Assembly: GCA_963855995.1 (NCBI GenBank)
Contig: OY979717.1
Coordinates: 3,469,179 to 3,533,178, forward strand
DNA length: 64,000 nucleotides
Source of the DNA: Muricea muricata
Lineage: Eukaryota; Cnidaria; Anthozoa; Malacalcyonacea; Plexauridae
Direction: 5' to 3'
Under the pieces are notes generated by a model that was given only the letters and a program-made list of their open reading frames with translations, searched no databases and had not been told where the DNA came from. Shown here in pieces: positions 9,260 through 18,290 of this stretch. How positions within the stretch are numbered: the stretch's first letter is position 1; each line of letters opens with the position of its first letter. The position numbers and the translations under genes are program-made.

Positions 9260-10453
9260 AAAGTGTTAAAAAAATGATTCTTGTACCCGAGGACGTGTTC
9301 AACAGATTTGAACAAAAGCAAAAAATGGAGACCTCCCCGATTGTTAGTAACATGATGCAAAAAGATGCCGACATGTCAAAACTTCTTTATCGTGAAGATC
9401 TAAATGATGATGAAAAAAAGAAACTGTATCACGCAAATTTGGAACGTTATCTAGATTTGAAGCATCAGAAAGACAATACGATCCCTACAGTTCAGATATT
9501 ACCCAATAGTGAGATAGAAAATAAAGAGCTGGCTTTGCCCGAAGAAAAAGCACAACTTTCAGATTCGGCTATTGTGGAAAATATTCCTAAAACAATGCGT
9601 ACAAGAGCCGTTGCACTTTTAAACCGTTTGAAAGCAAGGCCCGATGTTATTTCTTGGGATGAAACGGGTAGAGTCAGCCTTGATGGTGTGGACATCCCCC
9701 ACTCTAATATTTCAGATTTGAGAAAAGTTCTTATAGAACATGGGCCAAGCAACCTTGTATTGAGCATTTGTGAATGCTGTCACAACGTCTTAAAAGGGAC
9801 AGTTCCCCTGACGAAGAGGCAGAAACAACATTTGTCACGATACAAGAAACACCTTAGAGACTTGGCAAACAAAAAGGTTTCACGCGTAAAGAAACAACGC
9901 TTGTTGACTCAGCAGAAAGGTGGGGGAAATTTGTTAGCAGCGCTTTTACCACCTGTTTTAACTGTGTTAACTAGCTTGTTAACAGAATGAAAAGTGTTAA
10001 AAAAAATGATTCTTGTACCCGAGGACGTGTTCAACAGATTTGAACAAAAGCAAAAAATGGAGACCTCCCCGATTGTTAGTAACATGATGCAAAAAGATGC
10101 CGACATGTCAAAACTTCTTTATCGTGAAGATCTAAATGATGATGAAAAAAAGAAACTGTATGACGCAAATTTGGAACGTTATCTAGATTTGAAGCATCAG
10201 AAAGACAATACGATCCCTACAGTTCAGATATTACCCAATAGTGAGATAGAAAATAAAGAGCTGGCTTTGCCCGAAGAAAAAGCACAACTTTCAGATTCGG
10301 TTATTGTGGAAAATATTCCTAAAACAATGCGTACAAGAGCCGTTGCACTTTTAAACCGTTTGAAAGCAAGGCCCTATGTTATTTCTTGGGATGAAACGGG
10401 TAGAGTCAGCCTTGATGGTGTGGACATCCCCCACTCTAATATTTCAGATTTGA
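8991..10453 (+). repeat. 731/732-bp tandem duplication in the Polinton
   Basis: Unit 1 is 8991-9721 and unit 2 is 9722-10453. They differ by a handful of substitutions and one extra A in the run before ATGATTCTTG (seven A at 9266, eight at about 9998). The event duplicated the 3' part of the pX-like gene together with the 5' part of the next gene and fused them at the junction. Confidence 0.93.
9256..9990 (+). CDS. Chimeric ORF created by tandem duplication
   Basis: 244 codons. Residues 1-155 are the N-terminal part of the 10006-10731 protein (MILVPEDVFNRFEQ...), fused in frame at 9721/9722 to the C-terminal 90 residues of the pX-like protein. The fusion is open and ends at the normal pX-like stop. 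It pairs a possible scaffold-like N-terminus with a DNA-condensing tail. It is either a by-product of duplication or a new virion protein; the near-identity of the units argues for recent origin. Confidence 0.75.
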   Translation: MKSVKKMILVPEDVFNRFEQKQKMETSPIVSNMMQKDADMSKLLYREDLNDDEKKKLYHANLERYLDLKHQKDNTIPTVQILPNSEIENKELALPEEKAQLSDSAIVENIPKTMRTRAVALLNRLKARPDVISWDETGRVSLDGVDIPHSNISDLRKVLIEHGPSNLVLSICECCHNVLKGTVPLTKRQKQHLSRYKKHLRDLANKKVSRVKKQRLLTQQKGGGNLLAALLPPVLTVLTSLLTE

Positions 10454-10731
10454 TCAGCGACGCTGTCAGAGGGAGAAAAAATTTTAATCCTGTTGGGTCA
10501 AGGCAATTTTTTCGAGCACTAAGAAAAATTAATATGCCTCGGGACATAGTACGGAATGAAGACAAGTGGAAAGAGGCTCAAATTGACAGTGGATCTGGGG
10601 AGGATGTGCCTGATAGCAGCAGTAGCAGCCCTCGAATTGGCAGTCCATTAAAATATTTTCAAACCTTGGTAAAAAGACATAAAGATACGGAAAAGCAAGA
10701 AAAAACTTCAAAACGCTGGCTTAATTATTAA
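10006..10731 (+). CDS. Conserved Polinton protein of unknown function (MILVPED family)
   Basis: 241 residues from the ATG at 10006. The ATG at 9987 that is usable in the first duplicate is out of frame here because of the extra A. The N-terminal half is charged and coil-like (QKMETSPIVSNMMQKD, REDLNDDEKKKLY). The central part has ISWDETGRVSLDG and IPHSNISDL followed by a basic RGRKNFNPVGS region, and the C-terminus is Ser-rich. I know related proteins from cnidarian Polintons but no function. Polyadenylation signal AATAAA at 10764. Confidence 0.75.
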   Translation: MILVPEDVFNRFEQKQKMETSPIVSNMMQKDADMSKLLYREDLNDDEKKKLYDANLERYLDLKHQKDNTIPTVQILPNSEIENKELALPEEKAQLSDSVIVENIPKTMRTRAVALLNRLKARPYVISWDETGRVSLDGVDIPHSNISDLISDAVRGRKNFNPVGSRQFFRALRKINMPRDIVRNEDKWKEAQIDSGSGEDVPDSSSSSPRIGSPLKYFQTLVKRHKDTEKQEKTSKRWLNY

Positions 10732-10893
10732 CATTCTAAATATGTATAGTACTTCTTAACGGCAATAAACCAAATTGAAATTGCAATTTTCCGTCGTCAT
10801 TTTTATGTGGGAGGGGTACCCGCTAATACGCAATAATAATAAAAAACTGATATATACAGTAGTAAAAAATATTTATTCACGACATGCTAAATA

Positions 10894-11424
10894 TTACAAA
10901 ATGCGTTTTTTACTAATCTGATTATGGTTTACATGCAAGCGATTATCAATTACTTTAAAATGATTTTTGACAAATCGAGACACCATGGCATCATTTACTA
11001 ACGTATTATTATTAAAAACATGCACAATTTTGTTCAGGCTATGTCCCCGTGACCTTTGGTATAAATAAAACAAACAATATTCTCCACAAACAGCTGACCA
11101 ATCGCTTTGCAGCTTACGGCTATTAAATCCCCATTCGTCACAATGTTTATTTAAAAAGTTAGTAAACGAAGTCCCGTAAAATTCTGGCGGTTTTCCCAAC
11201 GAGTCAAAAAAGGACCCCTTCTTTAAGGACCCTTTCTGTTCAATTGAGATAAACATCGCGATCCAGTGTTCACCTGGTTTATCGCTCGGGTCTGTATTCG
11301 CAACGATCCCACACGGGTATTTTTCGATTGTTTGAGGCAGCTTATCACTAGGAAAGACACCACAAAACGTTTTGCTTGTCATGGGGTCCTGTTTCAATGC
11401 ACAAGTGATCTGAATAGTGTTCAT
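10894..11424 (-). CDS. Adenain-like maturation cysteine protease
   Basis: 176 residues. Catalytic order His-Asp-Gln-Cys of the Ulp1/adenain clan is visible: H53 in GEHW, D74 in FFDSLG, Q106 and C113 in LQSDWSAVCGEYC. In Polintons this enzyme cleaves capsid and core proteins during virion maturation. It ends next to the plus-strand genes (convergent), with a minus-strand AATAAA at 10872-10877, and its start lies directly after the major capsid gene stop. Confidence 0.92.
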   Translation of the reverse strand: MNTIQITCALKQDPMTSKTFCGVFPSDKLPQTIEKYPCGIVANTDPSDKPGEHWIAMFISIEQKGSLKKGSFFDSLGKPPEFYGTSFTNFLNKHCDEWGFNSRKLQSDWSAVCGEYCLFYLYQRSRGHSLNKIVHVFNNNTLVNDAMVSRFVKNHFKVIDNRLHVNHNQISKKRIL

Positions 11425-12753
11425 CTAGCCAGAGTAGTCGTAAACAACGTTTCTTTCGGAGTCGATTTGAATTAGGTTCTCAAATTCCCCGTAGCATACA
11501 AGACTCACGGCAGATCCTGGGGCAGCAGAGAACTTAATGTCAACTGTTAGACTTCCTTTCTGCACGACGTTAAAATGGGGTGACGACCCGCACATATCAG
11601 CTGTCAGGTCGAAGGCGTAGATGGAATAACCGTTAGGGAACTCGTCTCGACTTATATCATTTCCGGTGTTAAAATACATTTTTCCCGTGCCAGAAAACAG
11701 TGTACAAAAAGCTTCGATAAATCTAGGGTTGGCACCGAAGGATAGCTGCAACGGCTTAAATGGCATATCTTCCCCATTTACAGATATCCCAACCGATGAC
11801 ACGTCAAAATGTTGAAAGTTGTACGGGTTTTTCTTGTATGCACCGTTAAACGCTGTACTTTCTACCAGGCAGATGACAAACGATTTCGGTACAAGTCCGT
11901 TAAAAATGTTATCTTTTCTGAGAGAGGGATTTCCTGCTGGGATTATAAAACTTTTGCACTCGACTCGACGAATGGGATAAATTGCAGGACCCTTTTTCAA
12001 AGCAACTTCGTGGGCCAGCGAAATGCTAGGGCTTACTTTTACTTTTCGTAATTTGAGATAAGCATCAACCAGCTTTACTTTGTGATCGGCGTCGTCCACA
12101 GAGCTCATCAAACAAAATTCGTTGCCATTACGATTCAAAATAACTTTTAAATCGACAAAACTTAGTAAAAGGCGTTCGGTCATAAATATGTCACAAAATA
12201 CTGGCCCAGCCATTTCAATAACTCCACTTTCTTTACTAAATTCGTATCTTGTTTTAAGACCCAAGTTAGCATTGTTCACTGTCAACGTGGGATCGGCAAC
12301 ATCCATTTTTCCAGCCGTGTCTTTGTAGAACATCGAAGCTGTTAGTTGAGATTGCTTTGCCGCTGGACCGTAATTTAGAAGAGTCTCGAGGTAAGCACGA
12401 TATGCGTAAGTTCCCATAGCTTGAGTTACTTGCTTTTCTTTTAGAAACACGTCGACTTGTTTGAACAGACTGTGCAGGAAATTGTTCACAATGCCAACCT
12501 TTTCGTCTGCGTCTAGATCTGTTCCATTCGCTTTTGTTACCTTTGCTCTCACCACAAGAATCGTTTTAGACAAATCGATATAGTCTTCAGTGCCCGGAGA
12601 CAAGAATGTGATTGGACCACCGTCCGATACACTGGACACAGGCTGATGATCCATCCAGTACCCTTTCTCCAAACTGACTTGTGTTGGGGGCACAGAAAAT
12701 AGATCTAGTTCGCTTTTGCTGCATTCCTGCGATTTGGGGTGTACAAAATTCAT
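11425..12753 (-). CDS. Major capsid protein (double jelly roll)
   Basis: 442 residues, rich in beta-strand patterns, with typical Polinton/adintovirus landmarks: GPITFLSPGTEDYIDLS near the N-terminus, FLHSLFKQVDVFL, AYRAYLETLLNYG and a C-terminal YSIYAFDLTADM. It forms the hexon-like trimers of the icosahedral shell. It sits between the protease and the pVI-like gene with gaps of 0 and 2 nt, so these virion genes are probably expressed as a late block. Intact. Confidence 0.92.
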   Translation of the reverse strand: MNFVHPKSQECSKSELDLFSVPPTQVSLEKGYWMDHQPVSSVSDGGPITFLSPGTEDYIDLSKTILVVRAKVTKANGTDLDADEKVGIVNNFLHSLFKQVDVFLKEKQVTQAMGTYAYRAYLETLLNYGPAAKQSQLTASMFYKDTAGKMDVADPTLTVNNANLGLKTRYEFSKESGVIEMAGPVFCDIFMTERLLLSFVDLKVILNRNGNEFCLMSSVDDADHKVKLVDAYLKLRKVKVSPSISLAHEVALKKGPAIYPIRRVECKSFIIPAGNPSLRKDNIFNGLVPKSFVICLVESTAFNGAYKKNPYNFQHFDVSSVGISVNGEDMPFKPLQLSFGANPRFIEAFCTLFSGTGKMYFNTGNDISRDEFPNGYSIYAFDLTADMCGSSPHFNVVQKGSLTVDIKFSAAPGSAVSLVCYGEFENLIQIDSERNVVYDYSG

Positions 12754-12755
12754 GT

Positions 12756-13217
12756 TTAACCAAATATGTCTTGAGGAGATGTTTTCCGTTTCTTGGTCTG
12801 CTTGTTTCTGCCAGCAGGCTGTGATGCCTTTCTCTTTTTACCTGTGTTCCCAACCTTTTTCGCTCCACGTTTTCCATTTCCTGTTTGGGCATAAGTGCTT
12901 GCTCGTTGTATAGCTTCCTCTTTCGCCACGTCAGCCGCCTCCCGGATGCGTGCTTTTGCGGCTTCCTTCGCATTTTTACCGGCTAATACATCGCCCACAA
13001 AATTTGCTCCACTATTCAATGCTATGTTGCCAAGGGCGTTTGCTCCCCTTTTGATCATCGGCATAACCGCTCTTGCAACGCTACGAAATAGGCCACCAAG
13101 ACCAAATCCCACCTGCCCATGTCCAATTTGCCATGGACTGCCTCTGAACACAGACATCCCATGACCTTGTTGTTGTTGATTGAGATAGTAGTTTACGTAC
13201 GGATTGTTCTGAGTCAT
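12756..13217 (-). CDS. pVI-like virion protein
   Basis: 153 residues. Gln/Asn-rich N-terminus, then a glycine-rich amphipathic segment (GLGGLFRSVARAVMP) and Ala-rich helix, then a very basic tail with KKRK-type clusters. The layout recalls adenovirus pVI, an internal capsid protein whose amphipathic part disrupts membranes and which adenain matures. Position between major and minor capsid genes agrees. No sequence-level proof. Confidence 0.65.
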   Translation of the reverse strand: MTQNNPYVNYYLNQQQQGHGMSVFRGSPWQIGHGQVGFGLGGLFRSVARAVMPMIKRGANALGNIALNSGANFVGDVLAGKNAKEAAKARIREAADVAKEEAIQRASTYAQTGNGKRGAKKVGNTGKKRKASQPAGRNKQTKKRKTSPQDIFG

Positions 13218-13219
13218 TT

Positions 13220-13978
13220 TTACAGAAAGTAAGGTGAACTTTTTTGCTTAAAGTGTAGTGTAATGATCACCTTCCCGCGCTCAAATGGCACTGGATCTCC
13301 CGTGTCATTCCTTAAAAGAACCTCCACGTTCTCGAATGATTTGGTTTGGACAGGTACATACTGGATGTTAGTAAACGTTTTAGCAATGACGTCACCAAAC
13401 TTTCCCTCAGCAGGAATGCTTTTCAGTAATTGCGCACTTGTATCTCCGACGACCTGCGGCTCAACAATATCGCAATACACATAAATCGTCGATACAACCG
13501 TTAAGTCAGTTACGTAAGGACTAACAGTCGTTTTTGTGATGATTTTTAAATCAGTATCCCCAAACCCTAAGATAATAGACATTCGACCGATTAAGCCGAG
13601 TTGGTACCCCTTTTTTACCTGAACTGTCACTTTTCCGTTGAGAGTGTTATACGTTAACTTAATGTTATCGTTAACATTCCTGGCTAATGCTTTATTAACA
13701 GCTTTAACAAGATCTTGCATTGATTGGTAGTAACCATAATCGATAATGGCCTGTTGAAACACGCCACTTGTGTCCATGTAAAAAATATGCGTGTCGGACC
13801 CGTCCTGTAACGTGTACCATGTATTTGGATAGGACACAGAGTACAGGCCAACTTCCCAGTTTCCCTCCAAATCAATAGTTTGTGGTAATTTTACACGATA
13901 ACTGGTCGTTTTGTTATCGGGAAAAACTCCCAGAGATGAATTACTAGGGAGCGTAAGGTAAAAATGTGTTCCGCTCAT
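13220..13978 (-). CDS. Penton-like minor capsid protein
   Basis: 252 residues from the ATG at 13978 (MSGTHFYLTLPSNSS). An in-frame ATG ten codons earlier is less likely because the family starts at this beta-strand. Landmarks: FPDNKTTSYRVKLP, LEGNWEVGLYSVSYPNTW and a late block with RNDTGDPVPFERGKV. It is the single-jelly-roll protein that fills the five-fold vertices in Polinton virions. The gap to the pVI-like gene is 2 nt. Confidence 0.88.
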   Translation of the reverse strand: MSGTHFYLTLPSNSSLGVFPDNKTTSYRVKLPQTIDLEGNWEVGLYSVSYPNTWYTLQDGSDTHIFYMDTSGVFQQAIIDYGYYQSMQDLVKAVNKALARNVNDNIKLTYNTLNGKVTVQVKKGYQLGLIGRMSIILGFGDTDLKIITKTTVSPYVTDLTVVSTIYVYCDIVEPQVVGDTSAQLLKSIPAEGKFGDVIAKTFTNIQYVPVQTKSFENVEVLLRNDTGDPVPFERGKVIITLHFKQKSSPYFL

Positions 13979-14087
13979 GTTGAAAGTAATAGTACAATTG
14001 AAAAACACACACAGTACACATTAGTTTTTAAACCTTATTTATTTCAGAAGCAGATACCCAGGAATTAAATTTGTTTGGATAGCCTGA

Positions 14088-15098
14088 TCATTTTACTAAA
14101 TATTGTACATTTTCTCCCCTGCCACGCTTTTTCAGGATCTTTTCTACTTCGTAAACGTCATCCTGCTTGATTACTTTTTGCAATTCCTTGTCGTAAAACG
14201 TCCCCTTTAACTCTTCGTTGTCGTAATCTTTAAGTTTATACACTGGAGGATCGCGAGGCACTTGCTTACTAATGGTAAAAATTTCTTTAGAGAAATTTGG
14301 CAAGTACCCTTTTTCAAACTTGCGTTTTATCTTACTAATTCTTACTTGATCACCGATCTTAAACTTATACTTTACATTTTTGGGAGAACTATGATCATAC
14401 AGAGTATGCCAAATTTTCTTTTCGTTTTTTGTAGTAACATCAGCTGGCTTAATTTTAATACTACGGTGAACGCTAAAATTATAAGAATATACTAAATCAG
14501 GCAGTATGTCAATGTATCTCATCGTTTTGTTAGCTGTAAAATATCGCCACATTTTTGTTTTTAGCGTACGTATTAAACGTTCCACGATAGAAGCTTTGGT
14601 TTCATTATACGTGTTGTACAATTCGATGTCTTCGTTTTGCATTAGCGCTCGGAAATGGTGGTTTAGGAACTCCGTTCCTTGATCTGTCATGATTTTTTCA
14701 GGTTTGCGTCCAGAAGACAAAATGACCTTGAAAGCATTGACCAAACTTGGTCCTGTTTTATTTTTCAATGGGACTACCCAAGCATACTTTGAAAAGACAT
14801 CGATGCATACTAGTAAATATCTATAACCATCGTTAAACTTTTGCATGGATTGCATGTCCGCTAAGTCCATCTGCCACTGTTGATCAATACCTCCCACGAT
14901 AACACGGTTTCTTTTAAAGTTGCGGCGAACAGGTTTATGTAATGTGTATGCATCTTGTTTCATTAACCATTCTTTAATTTGTTTACGACTTATTTTAAAT
15001 TTTCCCTCCTTTTTTACGTCATCATACAGGCGGTTTACTCCACCATAGCCTCCGGAACGTTTGGTATTGTAATAAACACTAGATAGATAACTATCCAT
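14088..15098 (-). CDS. Polinton DDE integrase with truncated chromodomain
   Basis: 336 residues. Retroviral-type integrase with D78 (QMDLAD), D139 (IMTDQGTEF) and E173 (SIVERLIRTLK), preceded by an HHCC-like N-terminal region. The C-terminus begins a chromodomain (VYEVEKILKKRG, QYLVK) but a TGA at 14088-14090 falls exactly where the domain's conserved tryptophan codon belongs. Open reading continues in the same frame for 19 codons to a TAA at 14028-14030 and still looks like the second half of a chromodomain. The integrase generates the 6-bp target duplication, and the chromodomain would guide it to modified histones. AATAAA at 14038-14043. Confidence 0.92.
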   Translation of the reverse strand: MDSYLSSVYYNTKRSGGYGGVNRLYDDVKKEGKFKISRKQIKEWLMKQDAYTLHKPVRRNFKRNRVIVGGIDQQWQMDLADMQSMQKFNDGYRYLLVCIDVFSKYAWVVPLKNKTGPSLVNAFKVILSSGRKPEKIMTDQGTEFLNHHFRALMQNEDIELYNTYNETKASIVERLIRTLKTKMWRYFTANKTMRYIDILPDLVYSYNFSVHRSIKIKPADVTTKNEKKIWHTLYDHSSPKNVKYKFKIGDQVRISKIKRKFEKGYLPNFSKEIFTISKQVPRDPPVYKLKDYDNEELKGTFYDKELQKVIKQDDVYEVEKILKKRGRGENVQYLVK

Positions 15099-15140
15099 AA
15101 CCGCGTGCGAAATGAAAAATATCGGTTAGTTTTTGCTGTC

Positions 15141-15398
15141 TTATTCCTCCACGTTCTCAATGTTATCGTTCTCATTTTGCAAGGTGCTAATTGGCTCACT
15201 GTCATCGGATATTAAAGCGTTCATTTCGTTTTCAACAGGTTTATAATTCTTAACAGTTTTGCTATTATAGCCTATCTGCAAATGTCCCTCGAGATTAAGA
15301 TCATTCCGGCCAAAACTTATGCCAAATCGAAACATTTTCTGTCGGTTATGATTTTTATTAATCTTGGGGTTATGTCGTTTACTATTAAACTGACCCAT
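15141..15398 (-). CDS. Small Polinton protein with myristoylation-like N-terminus
   Basis: 85 residues, basic N-terminal half and acidic C-terminus (DSEPISTLQNENDNIENVEE). It starts MGQFNSK, which fits the G-x-x-x-S/T N-myristoylation pattern and would place it on membranes. Located upstream of the integrase on the same strand. Not recognised otherwise. Confidence 0.5.
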   Translation of the reverse strand: MGQFNSKRHNPKINKNHNRQKMFRFGISFGRNDLNLEGHLQIGYNSKTVKNYKPVENEMNALISDDSEPISTLQNENDNIENVEE

Positions 15399-15656
15399 TT
15401 CACTACAGCTTCTATCGGCTAATGAACCTTGTTTGACATTGCATGGGTATGTATAGTTATTGGGGTGGAAAAGCTATCAAGTTATTTTTAATTAAAAATA
15501 AATGTCACTGGCAGAAGTCTCGTTTAAGTGGGAGGCCGAGCAGTACTGGTCTGTTTCAAGAGAAATTAATGAGGCAGAACATAATATTGGCTCACCAACA
15601 ACTTGCCCTGGTGTGAGGAACTTTCCGAAGGAAACCCGATCGAACTCGTTTGAGGG

Positions 15657-15664
15657 TATAAAAG
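15657..15664 (+). promoter_or_regulatory. TATA box of the nuclease-like gene
   Basis: TATAAAAG, 36 bp before the ATG at 15700. Its position makes the open sequence from 15502 upstream of the transcript. Confidence 0.65.
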
Positions 15665-15699
15665 TGGTAACTTTTAGGCGAGCGAGCACTCACTGCAAG

Positions 15700-16236
15700 A
15701 TGGAACAGATAGTTGGAGTTATAGATATGGACGGGTTCGTAATAAATAAAACTTTTTATTGTAAAGAACTTGGTGTCCTAAAAGTTGGTAAAGATGAGGG
15801 AGATTCGTATCTCTTTGACATTGGTATCCGCTGGCAAGATTTAACAAGTAAACAACAAAAACATTGTATGTTTCTCACAAGAAACATACATAAGCTACCC
15901 TTCGGCGTTTCTCGGGGAACAAATGCCATTCCACTTAGCAACTTAAACACTATTGTGAAATGTTTTTACGATAGTGTTAAGTTAAATAACCTCAGTAGCA
16001 TCGCGTACAAAGGCGGACAATTTGAGCGAGATTTGCTGCAACGCCTACAGATCCCCTCAGTTAATTTGGAAGATTTCGGGTGCCCGAAAGCCGAGTTTTT
16101 GTTTGATGGATTGGTTTGGCTAGAGACGTGTGGTCACCATCTTGGAACGCACGCGTACCAGCACTGTCCGAAGGTCGAAGTTGAGGCGTTTGGAAAGTGG
16201 CTACGCGAACATCAAAGAAGCGTTCTCTCACAATAG
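15700..16236 (+). CDS. Nuclease-like (DEDD-type?) Polinton protein
   Basis: 178 residues from ATG 15700, set by the TATA box at 15657. The frame is open from 15502, but that part looks non-conserved. Begins MEQIVGVIDMDGF, with acidic residues on a beta-strand as in exonuclease motif I. It then has AYKGGQFERDLL, where motif II would lie, and a C-terminal Cys/His-rich end, HCPKVEVEAFGKWL, in the place of motif III. I infer an RNase H-fold 3'-5' exonuclease relative, possibly with altered catalytic residues. Similar proteins occur in cnidarian Polintons. Function unproven. Confidence 0.6.
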   Translation: MEQIVGVIDMDGFVINKTFYCKELGVLKVGKDEGDSYLFDIGIRWQDLTSKQQKHCMFLTRNIHKLPFGVSRGTNAIPLSNLNTIVKCFYDSVKLNNLSSIAYKGGQFERDLLQRLQIPSVNLEDFGCPKAEFLFDGLVWLETCGHHLGTHAYQHCPKVEVEAFGKWLREHQRSVLSQ

Positions 16237-16818
16237 CCAACTCAGAGGAGAGCAACAAAAAAAAAACGGTTCTTTTAAGAACCCCAAATGTTAAAAGAAT
16301 ATAAACAGATCGAATGTTTGATGTTTTCTTTTTTACTTAAAAACACTTTGTTAGCATTGACCAGTGTTTCAATACTCCTTTTATAATATCTCGTGCTGTA
16401 TAGTGAAAAGATTCCACGTAAATACAAGAAAAAATTACAAACAAAATTAACACTATTATGTATAAGCAAGGAAGTCAAAACGCAACATAGCTATAAACCG
16501 TTATCAATAAAAATGTAGCAACGATTATTCGACTTAATAACTTCATTCAGCTATTCTAAACGAATCAGTCTAATACATGTAATAACAGTTTATAAGCCGA
16601 CTGAGTCAGGTAAATCAACTTTCCGGCCTAGCACGAACAACAGACCTCATGTATAATTTTTAAAGGGTAAGCCTGAAGGGTGAGAATACGTTAGCCCATG
16701 AATCGGGCCACCGGGCCGTAAAGTGCCTTATAGGGCCAAAACGGGCTAGAATGGGCCATATAAAATATCTATCACACGTAAACGCGAGTCAGTAATACTA
16801 GGAACTCGTGGAATAAAC
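16237..16818. other. Polinton spacer with GGGCC motifs and TATA box
   Basis: 582 bp without a convincing gene. From 16675 there is a run of GGGCC/GGGCTA motifs ending in GGGCCATATAAAAT; the TATA box is 16759-16766, about 50 bp before the C2H2 gene start. A minus-strand open frame at 16275-16478 has no supporting features. Confidence 0.5.
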
Positions 16819-17154
16819 ATGGGACGTACACGTAGAAACTGTCCTGTTTTTGGCTGTGGAAGTACAAATCTTGCTAGACTAGCTAATCATCTTGACCAAG
16901 TACATGGAATGGATACGAAAGAACGGGCTAAGTGGTTAAAGTGGAGCAAACTCGGTATTTGTGTACCTCAACAGAGGGAACAACCAGAGGAATTCAACAT
17001 GGAGAAAAGTTTGGAAAAACTATTAAAGCGACAACAAGAAATGGAAAGAAAATTTAATGCTTACTTACAAGCCGCCGAAGTAAAGAAGAATCACAGTAGC
17101 AAAGGAGAACATTATGTCTCTGGGAAGGACAAAAATAAATGGATAAAATATTAA
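16819..17154 (+). CDS. C2H2 zinc-finger protein with coiled coil
   Basis: 111 residues. One C2H2 finger: C8, C13, H24, H29 (CPVFGC...LANHLDQVH), followed by MDTKERAKWLKWSKLGICVP and a Lys/Glu/Gln coiled coil. Probably a DNA-binding regulator of the element or a terminal-repeat binder. Driven by a TATA box at 16759. Located just inside the right TIR. Such small finger proteins recur in cnidarian Polintons, to my knowledge. Confidence 0.75.
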   Translation: MGRTRRNCPVFGCGSTNLARLANHLDQVHGMDTKERAKWLKWSKLGICVPQQREQPEEFNMEKSLEKLLKRQQEMERKFNAYLQAAEVKKNHSSKGEHYVSGKDKNKWIKY

Positions 17155-17624
17155 ATGACATATTGGACTACAAAACATGACTCTAAGTGCCAGCAAAAAG
17201 GGAAGCGATGTGTTTGTGAAAGTTTTAGATGTCAAGACCGTTGAACACTGGGGAAAAGCAAGTAAGCTCAGTGCAATCGCGCTGTATAACGCAATAAGAA
17301 TATGCCTTGAGGCATTTTGACAATGCCTAAGCATTAGCATACTGTATATCATTGCATGAATTGACCTTGCCACGCGTACGTGCGCTTAAAACAATGTCTA
17401 AACAGCAGCATAGCGAACGTACAGCGTTTAAACACTACCGTACGTTCGCTCTTACAATATCCGGCACCCTGCAAGACAATGCCTAAACAGCAGCGTAGCG
17501 AACGTACGCTCTAAAAATACCTAACCTTCACTCCTACGCGCAACGCTCTACTGACTCAATACATGTATTGCAATCACTCTATCATAATACACTTGCTCTT
17601 CAAGCCGTACGGACACTAGCTACA

Positions 17625-18032
17625 ATGGCACATTCCTTTAAGCAGATGTATTCTGATAACGTTTTTAACCTCGAAGAACAATTTACTCCAAAGGAACTGA
17701 CTGCTGCGATAACTGTAGAATTGATCGCAAGAAAAATTAAAGAAATAGAACGAAAAGACACAAACACTGGGGAATTATGTAGTTGGTGGAACTGTTGCGA
17801 AGAAGCAAAATCACATATCGGGAAAGAACATATCTGGATCCTAATCGTGGAAGCATTTAAAACCCTCAAGTACGAAGAACCCCCAACAAAATGTCGGAAC
17901 ATTTTTGAACAAACTTTTAAACTATCATACTTAACTTTACATACTCTATCCACTAGTATCGAAAAAACTTTTACTTTTAAAAATCTCATAGATTATCTCA
18001 TATGTTTATACCAACTGAAATATAATCACTAA
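17625..18032 (+). CDS. TIR-encoded Polinton protein (right copy), unknown function
   Basis: 135 residues, the second copy of the gene at 5365-5772, again reading outward with AATAAA after the stop. Two residue differences from the left copy suggest that the TIRs are kept similar by recombination or recent replication. A double dose and a position next to the terminal repeats suggest an early or regulatory product, which is inference only. Confidence 0.75.
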   Translation: MAHSFKQMYSDNVFNLEEQFTPKELTAAITVELIARKIKEIERKDTNTGELCSWWNCCEEAKSHIGKEHIWILIVEAFKTLKYEEPPTKCRNIFEQTFKLSYLTLHTLSTSIEKTFTFKNLIDYLICLYQLKYNH

Positions 18033-18124
18033 TTTGTAAAACTTGAAATAAATAATTTTTAAACCTATACTGCATTCCTCTCTTTTCTGATACACATGGG
18101 ATCACCCTAGGAACCAAATTTGTA

Positions 18125-18290
18125 CTGTTCACGTGCTGATCACGCGCTATGACCCCAAACCAGTGTGCATGTGCTGTTCACGTGCTATGACGTCAATCCT
18201 ATGTACATGTGCTGTTCACGTGCTATGACGTCAATCCTATGTACATGTGCTGTTCACGTGCTGTTCATGCGCTATGACGTCATTGTCGGC
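18125..18290 (-). repeat. Subterminal CRE-like tandem repeats (right)
   Basis: Inverted counterpart of 5101-5262, with the same ATGACGTCAAT units. Confidence 0.75.

Noticed and set aside
15502-15699. N-terminal extension of the nuclease-like Polinton protein
   Set aside because: A TATA box at 15657 lies within it, and the conserved protein starts at ATG 15700.
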